Of a stretch of DNA of 64,000 nt, positions 11,186 through 23,159 are shown one piece after another (within the stretch, counting starts at the first letter, position 1; each line of letters opens with the position of its first letter). Made by a program: the position numbers and the translations under genes. The notes under the pieces were generated by a model. The model was not told the DNA's origin, did no database searches, and saw only the letters and a program-made list of their open reading frames with translations. Source of the stretch: Hirundichthys speculiger (taxonomy: Eukaryota; Chordata; Actinopteri; Beloniformes; Exocoetidae); assembly GCA_018398805.1 (NCBI GenBank), contig JAGFBZ010003012.1, positions 1-64,000 of the forward strand, read 5' to 3'.

Positions 11186-12367
11186 GGCTTTTGTATTTAT
11201 TCAAAGTAAAACTTGTTTATGTCGAAATATACAGTAATACGTAATATGAATAATACTACCAATTATGATACAATATATACGTAATAATATAATATAAGCT
11301 GTAATATAAGTCACAATTTAGTCAAATACTTACGTATGCAGAGCAAAATCTTCTCCGACGGAGGAAATGTCTTCTGCGCAGGCGTGCGCTCTGTTATTTG
11401 AGCTTATCTGATCCCCTCTCCTGACACGTCACTTTCACGACGAGCAAATTCCTCCTCTTTCTTCTTGGACGGTCCTTTTCACCATTTTCTACAATAAATA
11501 CGCTCCCAAACTGAAAAAACGCTGAGAAATAAGCCACAATGTGTGCGTCCTGCTGAGGCGCGCCTGACTGCACGTAACAGGGACTAGGTCATTAGCATTT
11601 TACGCTCAGGTTCCTTTGTCTATTCATTATCTCCACCCCCTCGACCGTCACATCGATGTTTTCAGAATTTCATTGGCTATTCAATGCGTCAGTCATCAGC
11701 ACGATTGATTCTAACTGGCTGGTTTTTTCCTGAAGCAAAGTAGGACATGGCTTCGTTTCAACGTTGGCCCTTATTGGCTTTTGTTGGCTGTGGACAGGAC
11801 AGGGAAGCTGCTGTATGGCTGTATGAGGTGTCAATCGAAAGTTCAGATGACCCCCTCCATTTTGAGACCTCAGACACGTATGTCAACACAGAATAAGGCG
11901 TTTTATGATGAAGAATACGTGGAAGTTATTGAATACCGTCCAGCTTCCTGTGTCGTTTTTGTGGATATTTTCTGGTATAATAATGCATTTTGGACTAAAT
12001 ACTTTACTGAATTGGATCGACTGGACCTTTGTGAGTTCAACCAGACCATTTTTGTGGGAATATTTTTGATCGGACGACTTTTATAACGCTCATAAGGTGA
12101 GTTGCGTCGATTTCGTAACTCCTTGTTTGTTTGTGGTGTGACAAAGGCGTTGATTGTAGCTGCTGTTATGATTATATCCTGAAATGGTTTACATTGATTG
12201 AATCACAAGAATCTTAGCTTTCCAAAGATATGTCGCATGAGTGCCTCACGTAACATATGAGCTGTGTAAATTACAGTTTAGTTTAGGAAACTACAGAAAT
12301 TCGGACTGACGGCCCGTCGTTAACAGGTTAATCAAAAAGAATCGATAGCTGCAGCCCTAGTTGGAAA

Positions 12368-12897
12368 AACAAAAATAACTCCTCCTGAGTACAAAAATTA
12401 CTTTAAACAGACTCTTTACTCGGTGTTTCCTCTATTTTCCTCTGTTTTAACCTGCAGCTCTGCGAAGACCGTCTGCGTATCTCCCTCGTTCAGAAGCAGG
12501 AAAAAACAAAACAACCCGGTTGACTGTGGCTAGTCACATGAGTCACGCTGCGACGTGACTCTTCAAAATAAGAGTTTAACGCATTTTAAGTCATTTTAAA
12601 TAAAAAATAACAACATGGATTTACAAGATTTTAACCCTTTAACATGTTTTTAAACCTACATTAAATATTACGTCATGAAATACAGCATTGCTGACAATTT
12701 TAAAGATTTTTTAAACCATGTTAATCTATTTATTGTCTTTTTATCACTTGTAATGTTTTTTTAAATTTTTTTTATTAACAGGCTTTTATTTAATGAGGCT
12801 TTGTAAACCAGGGTTACACCTACCTAAAATTTTTTCCTACCATAGTGGAAAATGATCTGCAGGGGTTAAATTGGGATTGGTTATGTGGGGGGGCTCT
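12368..12897. other. unassigned AT-rich spacer
   Basis: This continues the sequence that flanked the hAT before insertion. No gene or terminus was recognised. Confidence 0.4.
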
Positions 12898-13352
12898 GCC
12901 TCTGTCATGGCCTTGGTCGGCCATGGCAGCCCTGTGTGTGTCTATATCTGTCAAGTTGGCGTCTCTCCCTGTCTTTAGTGGTTCCTGTTTTACTTTGAAG
13001 GTCTGTCTTATCTCTATTGTTTTCTGCTTTGCTTCCTTCCCCTCATTACCTCTGATTCCCTGCACCTGCCTCTCGTTTGTTCCTCTGTGTATTTAAGTCC
13101 TGTCATTTTCCCCTGTTCTCTGTGGGTCCATTGTCGTGAGTATACGTTTGCAGTCCTGTATGTTTCCCTCTCATCATCATCTTAGTTAAATATAGTCAGT
13201 TATGTTTTTGTATTTTTGTATTCTGAACTTTTTGCAGTTTGATCTTTGCATTTTGGGTTCTGGACTTTTGTGTTTTGTTATTAAACCCTTTGCCTTTTTG
13301 AGATCTCCTGCTCTCTGGTCCTCCTTTATACTCTGCAAACCATGACAGCCTC
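12898..13352 (+). mobile_element. solo LTR with 5-bp TSD
   Basis: A 445-bp unit (12903-13347) begins TGTCATGGCC and ends CCATGACA. It is bounded by a perfect GCCTC duplication (12898-12902 and 13348-13352). Inside are GTATTTAAG (TATA-like, about 13090) and ATTAAA (about 13280, a possible poly-A signal), in the order expected of an LTR. It is the same family as the LTRs of the element at 61030-63963, read here in the opposite orientation. No internal region is present, so it probably arose by LTR-LTR recombination. Confidence 0.88.
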
Positions 13353-13940
13353 GTACCCGCCCCTGCCCCCGCCACCCTGCCCCAATATACTTTTTTGAGA
13401 ATAACCCTCTAATTTGATAACCATATCATATTGCACAGAGATATACACTTTATCTGTTGTTGTAAGCCTATGTGTGTCTTGTAGTGCCCCTCCTACACAT
13501 TATGGCAGTTTGAATGTAGATTGGTTGGCCAATGTAAACAGATTGTACAGGTTGTTGTACATTGGCTTGAAGGGAATGATTAGTGGGGGGTCTGGGGGTC
13601 CTCCCTCAGAAGTTTTTTATTGTCATACAGTGGGGAGAACAAGTATTTGATACACTGCCGATTTTGCAGGTTTTCCCACTTGCAAAGCATGTAGAAGTCT
13701 GTAATTTTTATCATAGGTACTCTTCAACTGTGAGTGACAGAATCTAAAAAGAAAATCCAGAAAATCACATTGTATGATTTTTAAGTAATTCATTTGCATT
13801 TTATTGCATGACATAAGTATTTGATCACCTGTCAACCAGTAAGACTTCCGGCTCTCACAGACCTGTTAGTTCTTCTTTAAGAAGCCCTCCTGTTCTCCAC
13901 TCATTACCTGTATTAACTGCACCTGTTTGAACTCGTTACC

Positions 13941-13950
13941 TGTATAAAAG
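13941..13950 (+). promoter_or_regulatory. TATA-box candidate of Tc1 transposase
   Basis: TGTATAAAAG lies about 50 bp upstream of the transposase ATG, between the left TIR and the ORF. Position and sequence fit a TATA box; this is not proven. Confidence 0.55.
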
Positions 13951-13995
13951 ACACCTGTCCACACACTCAATCAAACAAACTCCAACCTCTCCACA

Positions 13996-15018
13996 ATGGC
14001 CAAGACCAGAGAGCTGTGTAAGGACATCAGGGATAAAATTGTAGACCTGCACAAGGCTGGGATGGGCTACAGGACAATAGGCAAGCAGCTTGGTGAGAAA
14101 GAAACAACTGTTGGCACAATTATTAGAAAATGGAAGAAGTTCAAGATGACGGTCAATCTCCCTCGGTCTGGGGCTCCATGCAAAATCTCACCTCGTGGGG
14201 CATCAATGATCATGAGGAAGGTGAGGGATCAGCCCAGAACTACACGGCAGGACCTGGTCAATGACCTGAAGAGAGCTGGGACCACAGTCTCAAAGAAAAG
14301 CATTAGTAACACACTACGCCGTCATGGATTAAAATCTTGCAGCGCACGCAAGGTCCCCCTGCTCAAGCTAGTGCATGTCAAGGCCCGTCTGAAGTTTGCC
14401 AATGACCATCTGGATGATCCAGAGGAGGAATGGGAGAAGGTCATGTGGTCTGATGAGACTAAAATAAAGCTTTTTGGCCTAAACTCCATTCGCCGTGTTT
14501 GGAGGAAGAAGAAAGATGAGTACAACCCCAAGAACACCATCCCAACCGTGAAGCATGGAGGTGGAAACATCATTCTTTGGGGATGCTTTTCTGCAAAGGG
14601 GACAGGACGACTGCACCGTATTGAGGGGAGGATGGATGGGGCCATGTATTGCGAGATCTTGGCCAACAACCTCCTTCCCTCAGTAAGAGCATTGAAGATG
14701 GGTCGTGGCTGGGTCTTCCAGCATGACAACGACCCGAAACACACAGCCAGGGCAACTAAGGAGTGGCTCCGTAAGAAGCATTTCAAGGTCCTGGAGTGGC
14801 CTAGCCAGTCTCCAGACCTGAACCCAACAGAAAATCTTTGGAGGGAGCTGAAAGTCCGTATTGCCCAGCGACAGCCCCGAAACCTGAAGGATCTGGAGAA
14901 GATCTGTATGGAGGAGTGGGCCAAAATCCCTGCTGCAGTGTGTGCAAACCTGGTCAAGAACTACAGGAAACGTCTGATCTCTGTAATTGCAAACAAAGGT
15001 TTCTGTACCAAATATTAA
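13996..15018 (+). CDS. Tc1/mariner transposase, full length (340 aa)
   Basis: An uninterrupted ORF runs from ATG 13996 to TAA. The N-terminal about 115 residues form a paired-like bipartite helix-turn-helix for TIR binding ([19 protein letters not shown] in the first, [15 protein letters not shown] in the second), with basic patches that could serve as a nuclear signal. The catalytic domain has all three DD34E residues: Asp153 in MWSDETK, Asp244 in [10 protein letters not shown] and Glu279 in [12 protein letters not shown] Gly-rich box ([13 protein letters not shown]) lies between the first two. Length matches the usual 340 aa of active Tc1 transposases. It cuts the element at its TIRs and inserts it at TA. 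No missing key residue is visible. Whether it is active needs experiment. Confidence 0.97.
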   Translation: MAKTRELCKDIRDKIVDLHKAGMGYRTIGKQLGEKETTVGTIIRKWKKFKMTVNLPRSGAPCKISPRGASMIMRKVRDQPRTTRQDLVNDLKRAGTTVSKKSISNTLRRHGLKSCSARKVPLLKLVHVKARLKFANDHLDDPEEEWEKVMWSDETKIKLFGLNSIRRVWRKKKDEYNPKNTIPTVKHGGGNIILWGCFSAKGTGRLHRIEGRMDGAMYCEILANNLLPSVRALKMGRGWVFQHDNDPKHTARATKEWLRKKHFKVLEWPSQSPDLNPTENLWRELKVRIAQRQPRNLKDLEKICMEEWAKIPAAVCANLVKNYRKRLISVIANKGFCTKY

Positions 15019-15237
15019 GTTCTGTTTTTCTGACGTATCAAATACTTATGTCATGCAATAAAATGCAAATTAATTACTTAAAAATCATACAATGTGATTT
15101 TCTGGATTTTTTTTTTTAGATTCTGTCACTCACAGTTGAAGAGTACCTATGATACAAATTACAGACTTCTACATGCTTTGCAAGTGGGAAAACCTGCTAA
15201 ATCGGCAGTGTATCAAATACTTGTTCTCCCCACTGTA

Positions 15238-16664
15238 CATGTTATTTGCTGAAATCTGGTGCATTTTAATAAGTTGTTAGCTGACTTTACAGATGTAGGT
15301 TGAGAAATATCATATTAAATCTTGTCACATGCCTACAGGTGAAAATGTGAAAGAGAAATGTTCAGTGAGAAAGGCAAGCACAATCTTAAACCAAAACAGC
15401 TAACTTTAACTGACATCTCCTCCTTCCCCTGGCTAATTTCTGTCCATAACTGGGGACTATGGAAACTGAAGTCACCAAATGCACAGACAGTTCGTTCAAG
15501 CACCTCTTTTCAATGTCACGTCCCTTGTCTGCCTGCCTCTACTAGCTCTACGCCATGTCAACCGAATTTATAGTAGACAGTCTCAACTACCACTGAGGAG
15601 AACAGAGCCTATTGAGGAGGGAATTGTTGCCAGATAATAAGCCACCTGGACATTGAAAACAAGCCCCAAACAAGTGACTAAGGACCAAAAAAATAAACAA
15701 ATATGAAACGTATTTTATAATGGCCAATGTCAGAGACAGATCATCCGTAAAGGTGAAGTTCAGCAATGTCAACGAAAATAGTTTATGAAAAAGGCTGCTA
15801 CGAGATGCTCCCTCCGACCTTCTCTGCCGCGTTGCCAGATCTGCGCTGTGTGCCTGGAGATCATTGATGGATTATCGTATGCAGGTAAAAGGGGAGACGG
15901 TGTACGGAGAAAATTATAAACAAGTCACAACGCTGAAAAACAAGCCCCAAACCCTGCAAACCACCACTTCTGATTTTTTTTTATAGCTAGCTCACAAAAA
16001 AATGAAACCCCTAAGTCCCTTATAAAAAGCGGAATTGGCAACCCACGCAGTGTTCCGGAAACCAGAATCTCTGATTACAAGTTCTGTTCTAAATAGCTTT
16101 GACAGGTCGTCATGTTATCAGGAAAACTATAATCTATCTCAAAAACGTCATGGATTTATTGATTAATAAAACAATTTTTAATAATTCAGAGCTGAAAATC
16201 GTGAAAAGGGTTTGTTGCTTTTGATGTGCGCGTGATCATATGCCATCCGCTCCGAGTTTATGTGCTCAGCCCCGGAGAGCCCCGGCCCAATTTAGCCCCT
16301 GCTCATCTGTAATTTTTTCCTACATTGTAACATTATCCTACCAGCATATATATCTGCTCTCCTCCTGAACAAGGTTTAATACAGCTGGAAAAGCACATTC
16401 ACTCACACACAGGCATATGCATCATAAAGACGTGCATCTGATTTGTCTGTCAAACCAATGCAATATAAATACTGTGCATACAAAGTATTAAATGTTAGGC
16501 ATTCGGAGCATTTGATCTGTCCCTCAAACGTATATGCATTTAATACTATCCATTCAAAGATTAAAAATACAAGAAATGAACCTTTTCCCTTCCGCGATAA
16601 CGGTCAGGCAGCAGAATATTATGGGCTTTTGAAGTTGCTGTTATATGCAACTCGATCAACTTGG
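15238..16664. other. unassigned
   Basis: Two similar fragments about 300 bp apart contain AAAACAAGCCCCAAAC (near 15656 and 15939), suggesting an old uncharacterised repeat. No coding domain or clear terminus was found. Confidence 0.35.
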
Positions 16665-18066
16665 GTAGAAAGTAGGGTTGCCAACTCCCTGAAGCTGGAA
16701 AGAGGGACATTTTTTGGACGGGGGGTCTGGGGGGTCCTCCCCCAGAAAATTTTGTTTCTTAGATGCAATTTCCTGCATTTTAAGGCATTGAAAAGACTGA
16801 CGTCTTGCCACCCTACCCGTGCCAGAAATGATGACGTTTTCTTATCCAGACCACAATCCTACTATTTTCAGGATAATTTTGTGAAATTAATTATGCATGT
16901 TGTACACAACTTGTGTGCAACATGGGCCGGGCAGTTAGCTTTTAGAATGCCATCGTTTACGCTGGTGAGCAATTTGTAGACAGAATGGTGCTTTCTGAAC
17001 ATTTGCATTGTCGGCGGCATATGCGGTGATGTTTTCAACATTAAGACCATATGTGTCAAGACAGGAAAGGAGAGCCTTATGTGTGCCATTCCCAAATGTT
17101 TTCGTAGAAATCCAACAACTTGGACATTACGCCATCCGACACGGAAAAGTAGCTCACACACACTGGAAACATTTTTCTGTTGCCCTTGTTAGAGGCATCG
17201 CTAGCGAGTGAAAAATAAAGGGGCTCACCATCACCTGAAGAAAGATCGGAGACTATTTTCCCCACAGTGCTTGGACCCAACACATTCATGGTGATCGTCT
17301 CCGCTTTGGTTCTTCCCAACTGCATCTTCTTAGCGACACTCGAGTCTTGAAATAAAGCCCCGTTTAATTTCACGGTGCAGTCAGCGCTGTTATAGCTGTG
17401 GCCGTGTTTCATGGTGTGGTATATTTAGGACACCTCGCTTGCAGAACTTTTGTCAATTTCAGCAGTAGATGCGGAAGAATGAAGTGATGTTGCTTGCTCC
17501 TTTAGCTAGCACAGCCTTTTTATGACACTGGGTGTCTTCATGACGGGATAAGTCATGCTCGCCACCATGGCCAATCGATATCTCGCGGCGGCATAAAGTA
17601 CAAAATGCTAGGGTCTGTAGTGGCTTTAACCCACGACCTTTTTGTTTCCCATTCCTTGTTTTAGCTGCAAAGCCTTTTTTTTTAGCTGGTTCATCCATTT
17701 CCCTCAGTAAACTTCACTGATTACAACCGTCTCCCATAGCAACGCATACATGCAGGTCGGCGTCGCCTATCACAGTTCCCTGATCAGAATGTGTCATCAT
17801 ACACCAGTCTGTTATCATTGGACAATACACTTTGTAAACATTGAGTTTTGGGGCATAGTAGCCTATCAAAAATCCCTGTTTATAATGTGTCAGCAATCAG
17901 CAGTCTATCACTGGACGAAATGCTTCATAAACATTCCATTAAAAAATGCTGTCAAGACTATGATTGAAATGCGGGACGAGAGCAGTTCTTCACGGGGCAA
18001 ATAAAATTCACCTAAAAAACGGGACGTCCCGGGCAAATTGGGACGGTTGGTAACCCTAGTAGGAAG
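16665..18066 (-). mobile_element. hAT element, internally deleted, near-perfect 8-bp TSD
   Basis: The element is 16673-18058 (1386 bp), with ends TAGGGTTGCCAACTCCC and GGTTGGTAACCCTA. The TSD is GTAGAAAG on the left and GTAGGAAG on the right (7 of 8 identical). The transposase is on the minus strand and lacks its C-terminal half. Confidence 0.85.
16868..17698 (-). pseudogene. BED-finger hAT transposase fragment
   Basis: Three frames read in order on the minus strand. 17698-17459 holds a basic N-terminus and a BED-like finger (FCTLCRREISIGHGG through LSRHEDTQCHKK). 17412-about 17100 holds the start of the catalytic core with SLASDASNKGNRK, whose Asp is the likely first catalytic residue. 17161-16868 holds HHSVYKLL and ILKANCPAHVAHKL, a block that follows the second Asp in hAT proteins. 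The C-terminal dimerisation domain is missing. Frameshifts between blocks make it non-functional. Confidence 0.75.
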
Positions 18067-18130
18067 ATAGGGGTAGGAAGTAATTTCACAACACCTGTAT
18101 ACTTTAAGCCCTGCAACTTGCATTGAAAGA

Positions 18131-18165
18131 GACGCTATACAAATAAAATTGAATTGAATTGAACC
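18131..18165 (+). repeat. LINE 3'-tail remnant
   Basis: CGCTATACAAATAAAATTGAATTGAATTGAA is a sense-strand LINE tail ending in (ATTGA)n. No coding part is attached. Confidence 0.5.
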
Positions 18166-18248
18166 TGTGGTCCTGTGATTTATATTTGGCAGTGATTTCT
18201 CACTACATTAAGTATTGGGATTGTATTTTAACAAACAAATCACAAAAT

Positions 18249-18273
18249 ATATATATATATATATATATATATG
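18249..18273. repeat. (AT)n microsatellite
   Basis: An uninterrupted AT dinucleotide run. Confidence 0.9.
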
Positions 18274-19490
18274 AATTTGATAATTACCTTCTGTTGCCAC
18301 TAGATGACCATTCTTTAAAAGTACACTGAATGTCTGACAACTGTTTTTTTTCTTTAAAAAAAGAAAATTAAGTCTTTGAGGTAAATATTCAATATATTCA
18401 ATAGTGCTGACATATTCAGCTATATTACTGCTCAGTTTAGTGACTCTGATTGAAAAATTAGGTGTAATAAAAAATATGTTTAGCTGCCAGAAATAGGAGC
18501 ATTTGTTATGATTTCACATTTTGAAAAATATACAATGGTGGATTAATATACTATAAGTTTCTATTTATGTATTTACTTGTTCAGGGTGGAAGAATCATCA
18601 TATGTATGGATTTTGGGGCAGATAGGACAATGCTTGTTCAAGTTAGACTTTTTCATTCATGTCTAGATATTGAACTTTGCCATCCTCTCACGGCCACATC
18701 CTTTGATAAAAAGTTACAGTTTTCACTGACAGTCATCTTAAATGTCTTTACTACTAATTTTATTCAATTTCAGCTGTGTCGGATCCTCCCACTTGGAGCA
18801 GAGATGCCAAATGATGTTTCCTGTTGCCAATAGGTGGCACTAGAACTGTTTCTCAGTATTGCAGGTTCTGTGTATTCAGGATGGGACTACAATCATACTC
18901 GTCCATTTTGGACCAGATTAAACAATGTATGGCTGAGTTACAGCCTATTTCTCTTTCATGGCGAGTCTTCGAAATGACATCAAACTTCGCCGCGTCACTG
19001 CGACCATGCCCTCTGGTAAAACCTTTGCAAACTTTCATCAGCCATGTTTCTAGATTAGAACAAAGAAAGTTTGGAGTCAATCCAACCAAATCTCTGGGAG
19101 GAGTTCGTTAAAGTACAAGGCCCAGAAATGCTCAAAATATTGGAAAAACTGCTTATTCCATTCAAAATAGCAGACTTCCTGTGGGAGTTAGAGCAGGAGT
19201 CCATGAGACTTTTTTGTAGGTCTCATCATGATAGTCATCATGATGATCAGTCATACCAAGTTCATGTCTGTAGGTGGAAGCATATGGAGGGGCTGGTCGA
19301 TACAAAAAAGAAGGTGGGGCTATTGAGCCATTTTTGTGTGCCCATGTGCAACATCCATAAAATATGTAAAACTGTTCCACAACTAATGTGTGTGCAAAAT
19401 TTTGTAACTTTTTGAGTATGTTAAGGCCCCCAAAACGGCAACTCATTTTGGAGAAGATCACTTCCTGTTTTATAATGAATTGGACGCGCA
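18274..19490. other. unassigned interspersed sequence
   Basis: No domain was recognised. Part of it (about 18570-19430) has the feel of a decayed interspersed repeat, but I could not find both termini. Confidence 0.3.
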
Positions 19491-19494
19491 TACA

Positions 19495-20675
19495 TGAAAT
19501 TGTATGCTCACAGTAGCGCAAACGGTGTGCGTTTCTTTGCTTTTCTTTGCCGCGGTAACCTACATGCATTCAGTTGGTGATGCAGAAAATCTGAGCCAGA
19601 ATACTGTATGCTGCTATTCGCAAGGTTGTACTTGCTCTTACTAAACTGCTGAATATGTTTGTAGTATTCCCTGGCCATCTGCCCACGCTTCAAATAAAAG
19701 AAGCGTTTTACAAAATCGCAGGTAACATAAATTAATAGTCCATTATATTGATAATCAGTGTGACGTGAAATTTCATGTGAAATGTTTTAATATAATTCAT
19801 TCATAAGATTCCCCAGGGTGATAGGGTACCTATTAAAGTGGCCGGTGAGTGTATATTGGTATCACAGAAAATATTAAATCTTAAATTAATTTCACATAGA
19901 TTTAGTAAAAAACTTAAGTGATTTTCATTTATCATTCATAATGGGACAGTCAGACCTACATAATGTTTAAATCTGCTGCATTAAGTTTAAAGCTTAAGCG
20001 CTCTAAAAGAGGGAAAGAGATTTATTAAGGTGCATTAAGTGGTGAAATAAATATAACTTACGAATTTACGCGATCTGCAATTTTTTGCCAGCACTCCTCT
20101 CTGGCTTTATTCGCACCTACAGTGTTGCTTTTGGCCGTAAAGATTTCTTTGAAATCCCCTGCATTATTAAAACCTGCTCCTCCTGACTGAAATATACGGA
20201 CTGGGATCTATCCATTTGATCCGGAATAGGCGTCAAATGCCCCTTTTTATGTGAACGCGCACAGAACAGAAAGCAGAAAGCCGCGATTAACAAAGATAGT
20301 TGATAACCACCATCGTGGTACCAGTTATCTCTGATGGCGAGTTTCAGGTTTGTTAAGCCAGCTCACCCAAAGAAAGCCTGGCTGTGTCGAACTTGCTTCG
20401 TAGTACACCCCTCTGCTCTGATAACAACCACAACAGTTTACTACTACCTCACATATTGTTTTCAGTATCAGTGATTGTAAGTAATTGTACCTGTAAATCT
20501 GGCTCCCTGACCGTGGGGCCAGTTCTGGTGGGCTTGACTCGCTGCCAACAATGTCAGGTTCATCTCCAGGAGGATATGTATCCAGCTTTTTTAGTTTAGT
20601 CTTTTCTTGCGCTCTTTTTTCCTTTTCTTTGCGTTTCGTTGCTCCACTTTTATGCTTGTATGAACTGTCACTCAC
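19495..20675 (-). pseudogene. minus-strand DNA-transposon gene fragments (SANT-like and hAT-like exons)
   Basis: Three disconnected minus-strand pieces are present. Near 20675-20480 a basic start MSDSSYKHKSGATKRKEKEK resembles the N-terminus of ZMYM1-type hAT proteins. Near 20170-20055 a block TAKSNTVGANKAREECWQKI ends at a donor-like GTAAGTTA and resembles a Myb/SANT-like domain. Near 19690-19500 a block LKRGQMAREYYKHIQQFSK could not be assigned. They may belong to one decayed element or to several. I cannot join them confidently. Confidence 0.35.
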
Positions 20676-21149
20676 GATTTAATTAATCCGTGATCCACCT
20701 ACCCTGCACCATATAGACTCTGTTGACTAGTGACTGATGATGACGCTGATGGACGGCTGTTGATGACGATTTTACCAAAATACATTTGGAGATCTTACCG
20801 GCAATCCACTTGTAAATTTGCACATTGTAAAGTTAACTGTGAGAGTGAACATGAAAGCCAGCCATGCAGCACAACATTTAATTCACTGTGTAGAAACCTA
20901 CATGACCAAAGTCAGTCTTAAATTTTTTTGACCAACCATGACTCATTCTGGCTGGGCAACCTATATATATAACCTCATATGTAGCGTGTGTATTTGTTGC
21001 AGAAGTTGTTGTATCCAGTATTGCATAAGGCACGACTGATGCCTGAGGAGAGGCCTGTATCTTTGTCTTTCGCCGTACCCTCCAGGGCCGGGGGAGTACT
21101 GCCCCCCCAGCCCCTCCTGACGCTCCACGCCTGCTATACACACAGTAAT
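20676..21149. other. unassigned
   Basis: No feature was recognised with confidence. The right part (from about 20985) may be a degraded stretch of the LINE whose 3' end follows. Confidence 0.3.
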
Positions 21150-21402
21150 TTCTCACCCACAATACAAAATCCTACCATCTGGAAGACACTACGGGAATAA
21201 AAGAGGCAGAACAAGACTACAATACAGTTTTTAATCCACAGGCCAGCAGACTACTGAATGACACTGCCCAGCACATACTGTGAACCATCCAACTGCACTG
21301 TGAATTGTTATCTTAACATTTGAAGTCTTGGCCCATTTAATATCTCAATCTTACTGCTACCTACTAAAAATAAGTATATTTGCCCATTTTAAATCAATCA
21401 TA

Positions 21403-23096
21403 TGTAGCCCAGGCTTCATAAGCTGTAGAAAAGTTAGAAGGGAAAAAGAGTAAAAGTCCGTTTATTTAGTCTGAATGAGTGTATGAGAGGGATAGCTGGC
21501 ATTTATGGGGTTAACTGCACCACGCAGAGCAGAGAGAGCGGTGCGTCATGACGCCACGGGCCAATCGCGCTGCAGTTGCGCACAGCACTCTAAGAAATAG
21601 TTAGAAGGGAGAAGAAGTTCGTGCTGTCCGGCTGCATGAGTAACGCTTGCCTGAAAAAAGTATCCAAAAGTGGTTAAAGCAGAGTGAAATGGTCAAAATC
21701 CACCGCGAGCCGGACCCACGGAGTTCACTGTTGATGATACAAGCTCGGCAGTGAGTTTATTGTGCATTCTGCGTTGAGTAAAAGTGTGTTAGCCACCAGT
21801 GCTAATTTAGCTGCTAAATGCTGATTTGATACCATGTGTGTTAACAAAGTGAAATGGTCAGAATCCACCGCGAGCTGAACCCACGGAGTTAACTGTTGAT
21901 GATACAAGCTCGGCGGTGAGTTTATTGTGCATTTTGACGGAGTTAGTGTCGAGTAAAAGTGTGTTAGCCACCAGTGCTGGGTTGGCTACTAAATCCTAGT
22001 TTGATGCCATGTGCGTTGGCCACTGGGGTGGCGGGCTGTGTGGATTTGCATTGAGCTCAGCTAACAACAGAGCTAATGGACGAGCTAATGGCTAATATGG
22101 GGGGTTAATACAGATACAATGCTAAGCTACTGTGTGAATGTGTGGATGAGTGAATCTGTGTGTGTAGCCTTGTGTGTGTGCACATCGGGTGTGTAGTGTA
22201 TGTGTACGTGTGCCAGGTGTGTGTGTATTGTGTGCGTGTGAGGAAAAAGGAGGGGGAAATTTATTTTATTTCTTTATTTCATCATTTTATCCAAAGAATT
22301 GATGCTAAAAAGATTTAATTTGAGTTATTTGAGAAATTTGATTCACACTGAATTTGCACTGAAAAAAATGATAATAATATATTTTATTATTATAAATAAA
22401 TATTTTTGTTTATTTAAATTAATACATATGTCATATTTATGTTATTATTTATTTTAACTAAGAATTTATGACCTATAGTAATTTAATTTGACTGACATAA
22501 ATGAATGTGACCTGTTCTATAGGTCAGGTTTTTTGAGAGGATGTGATTCGGTGACACTTGATGTTGAAAGAGAGGACTTCAGCGCCACCAGTAGTCGACG
22601 ATAGAGAGAAGATACTGGCACTGGATAGCCACCAGGCGGCTTCCAGACACCTGTTGGACCAACGGATCCAGAGAATTAGATGGCGAGCCGGAACAGAGGA
22701 ATGCAGGACAACTGAACTTACCTCCCAAACCTGCAGTGTGGTAGGACAGTGAGATACCCAAAGATTAAAGGGCCCCAACGAAATAAAAAAGCACTGAGCT
22801 CATAATAAGAGAAAGAAAAGACAATACAGACTAAACACAACACTATTTTTTTATTTTATTTTGCACGCAATTTGTTATTTTTCATATGTTAGAAAAGATT
22901 GTTGTCATTGTTCTCTTGTTGTTGACAATACATTTTGAAAGTAAACCTTGTGTGAGTGTGTTCAATGTTGGTGTTCCATACTGGGCTCCATGAGCGTTAT
23001 CTTAGACTTCTGATAAGTAGCCCAAACTCTGAACTGAAACTGAAACTGAAACCAAATATTAGCACATGTAACTTTCTTAGGCAGACAGGGGTTACA
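21403..23096 (+). repeat. Gypsy 5' LTR (1694 bp)
   Basis: Unusually long LTR with TG...CA ends. It contains an internal tandem duplication with a period of 165 bp (units starting at 21684 and 21849, both beginning GTGAAATGGTCA). It also has GT-rich stretches around 22150-22240 and an AATAAA near 22781 that could be the poly-A signal. The same structure recurs in the 3' LTR, so the duplication predates insertion. Confidence 0.95.
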
Positions 23097-23159
23097 GTGT
23101 AAAGTGGCAAGCCAGCCAGGAGCCCAAGGAAGGTGACATCAATATTGGTTCATTGAAAC

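Larger units (their letters stand above)
9764..12327 (-). mobile_element. piggyBac-like non-autonomous relic nested in the hAT
   Basis: The block sits between two TTAA sites (9760-9763 and 12328-12331). Removing it with one TTAA rebuilds a continuous hAT 3' end (CGATTAATCAAAAAG) that pairs with the hAT left end. The right terminus reads CGTCGTTAACAGG before TTAA and has a near-palindrome GACGGCCCGTC just inside. The left terminus does not mirror it, so the left boundary may be eroded or rearranged. It contains only the last exon of a piggyBac transposase plus non-coding sequence. Confidence 0.55.
6639..12367 (+). mobile_element. ZBED-type hAT transposon with TSDs, carrying a nested insertion
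   Basis: The element body is 6647-12359. The 8-bp TSD GTTGGAAA is perfect (6639-6646 and 12360-12367). The left end reads TGGGGCTGAAACGATTC and the right end, inverted, TAGGGCTGCAGCTATCGATTC. It encodes a two-exon hAT transposase (6841-9035). Its 3' end is split at a TTAA by a piggyBac-like relic (about 9764-12327). The flanking duplication shows that the whole block is one insertion with a later insertion inside it. Confidence 0.92.
13626..15237 (+). mobile_element. Tc1-like transposon, apparently intact
   Basis: The element is 13628-15235 (1608 bp), flanked by TA on both sides. The termini are CAGTGGGGAGAACAAG and its inverse CTTGTTCTCCCCACTG. The TIRs extend about 200 bp with only a few differences. 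Each contains an outer and an inner copy of an AAGTATTTGAT motif (inner copies near 13811-13825 and 15038-15051), the IR/DR arrangement of Tc1 elements such as Sleeping Beauty. Long, near-identical TIRs and an open transposase frame suggest a recent insertion. Confidence 0.95.

Noticed and set aside
11781..12086. 101-aa plus-strand ORF in the piggyBac-like block
   Set aside because: No similarity recognised, and it lies in the presumed 5' non-coding part of an opposite-strand element.
20325..20675. Host gene exon
   Set aside because: The basic start resembles hAT transposase N-termini and the neighbouring blocks are also transposon-like.
22524..22778. ORFs on both strands repeated at 30644-30898
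   Set aside because: They are similar only because they lie in the two LTRs of the same Gypsy element; no domain and both strands are open.
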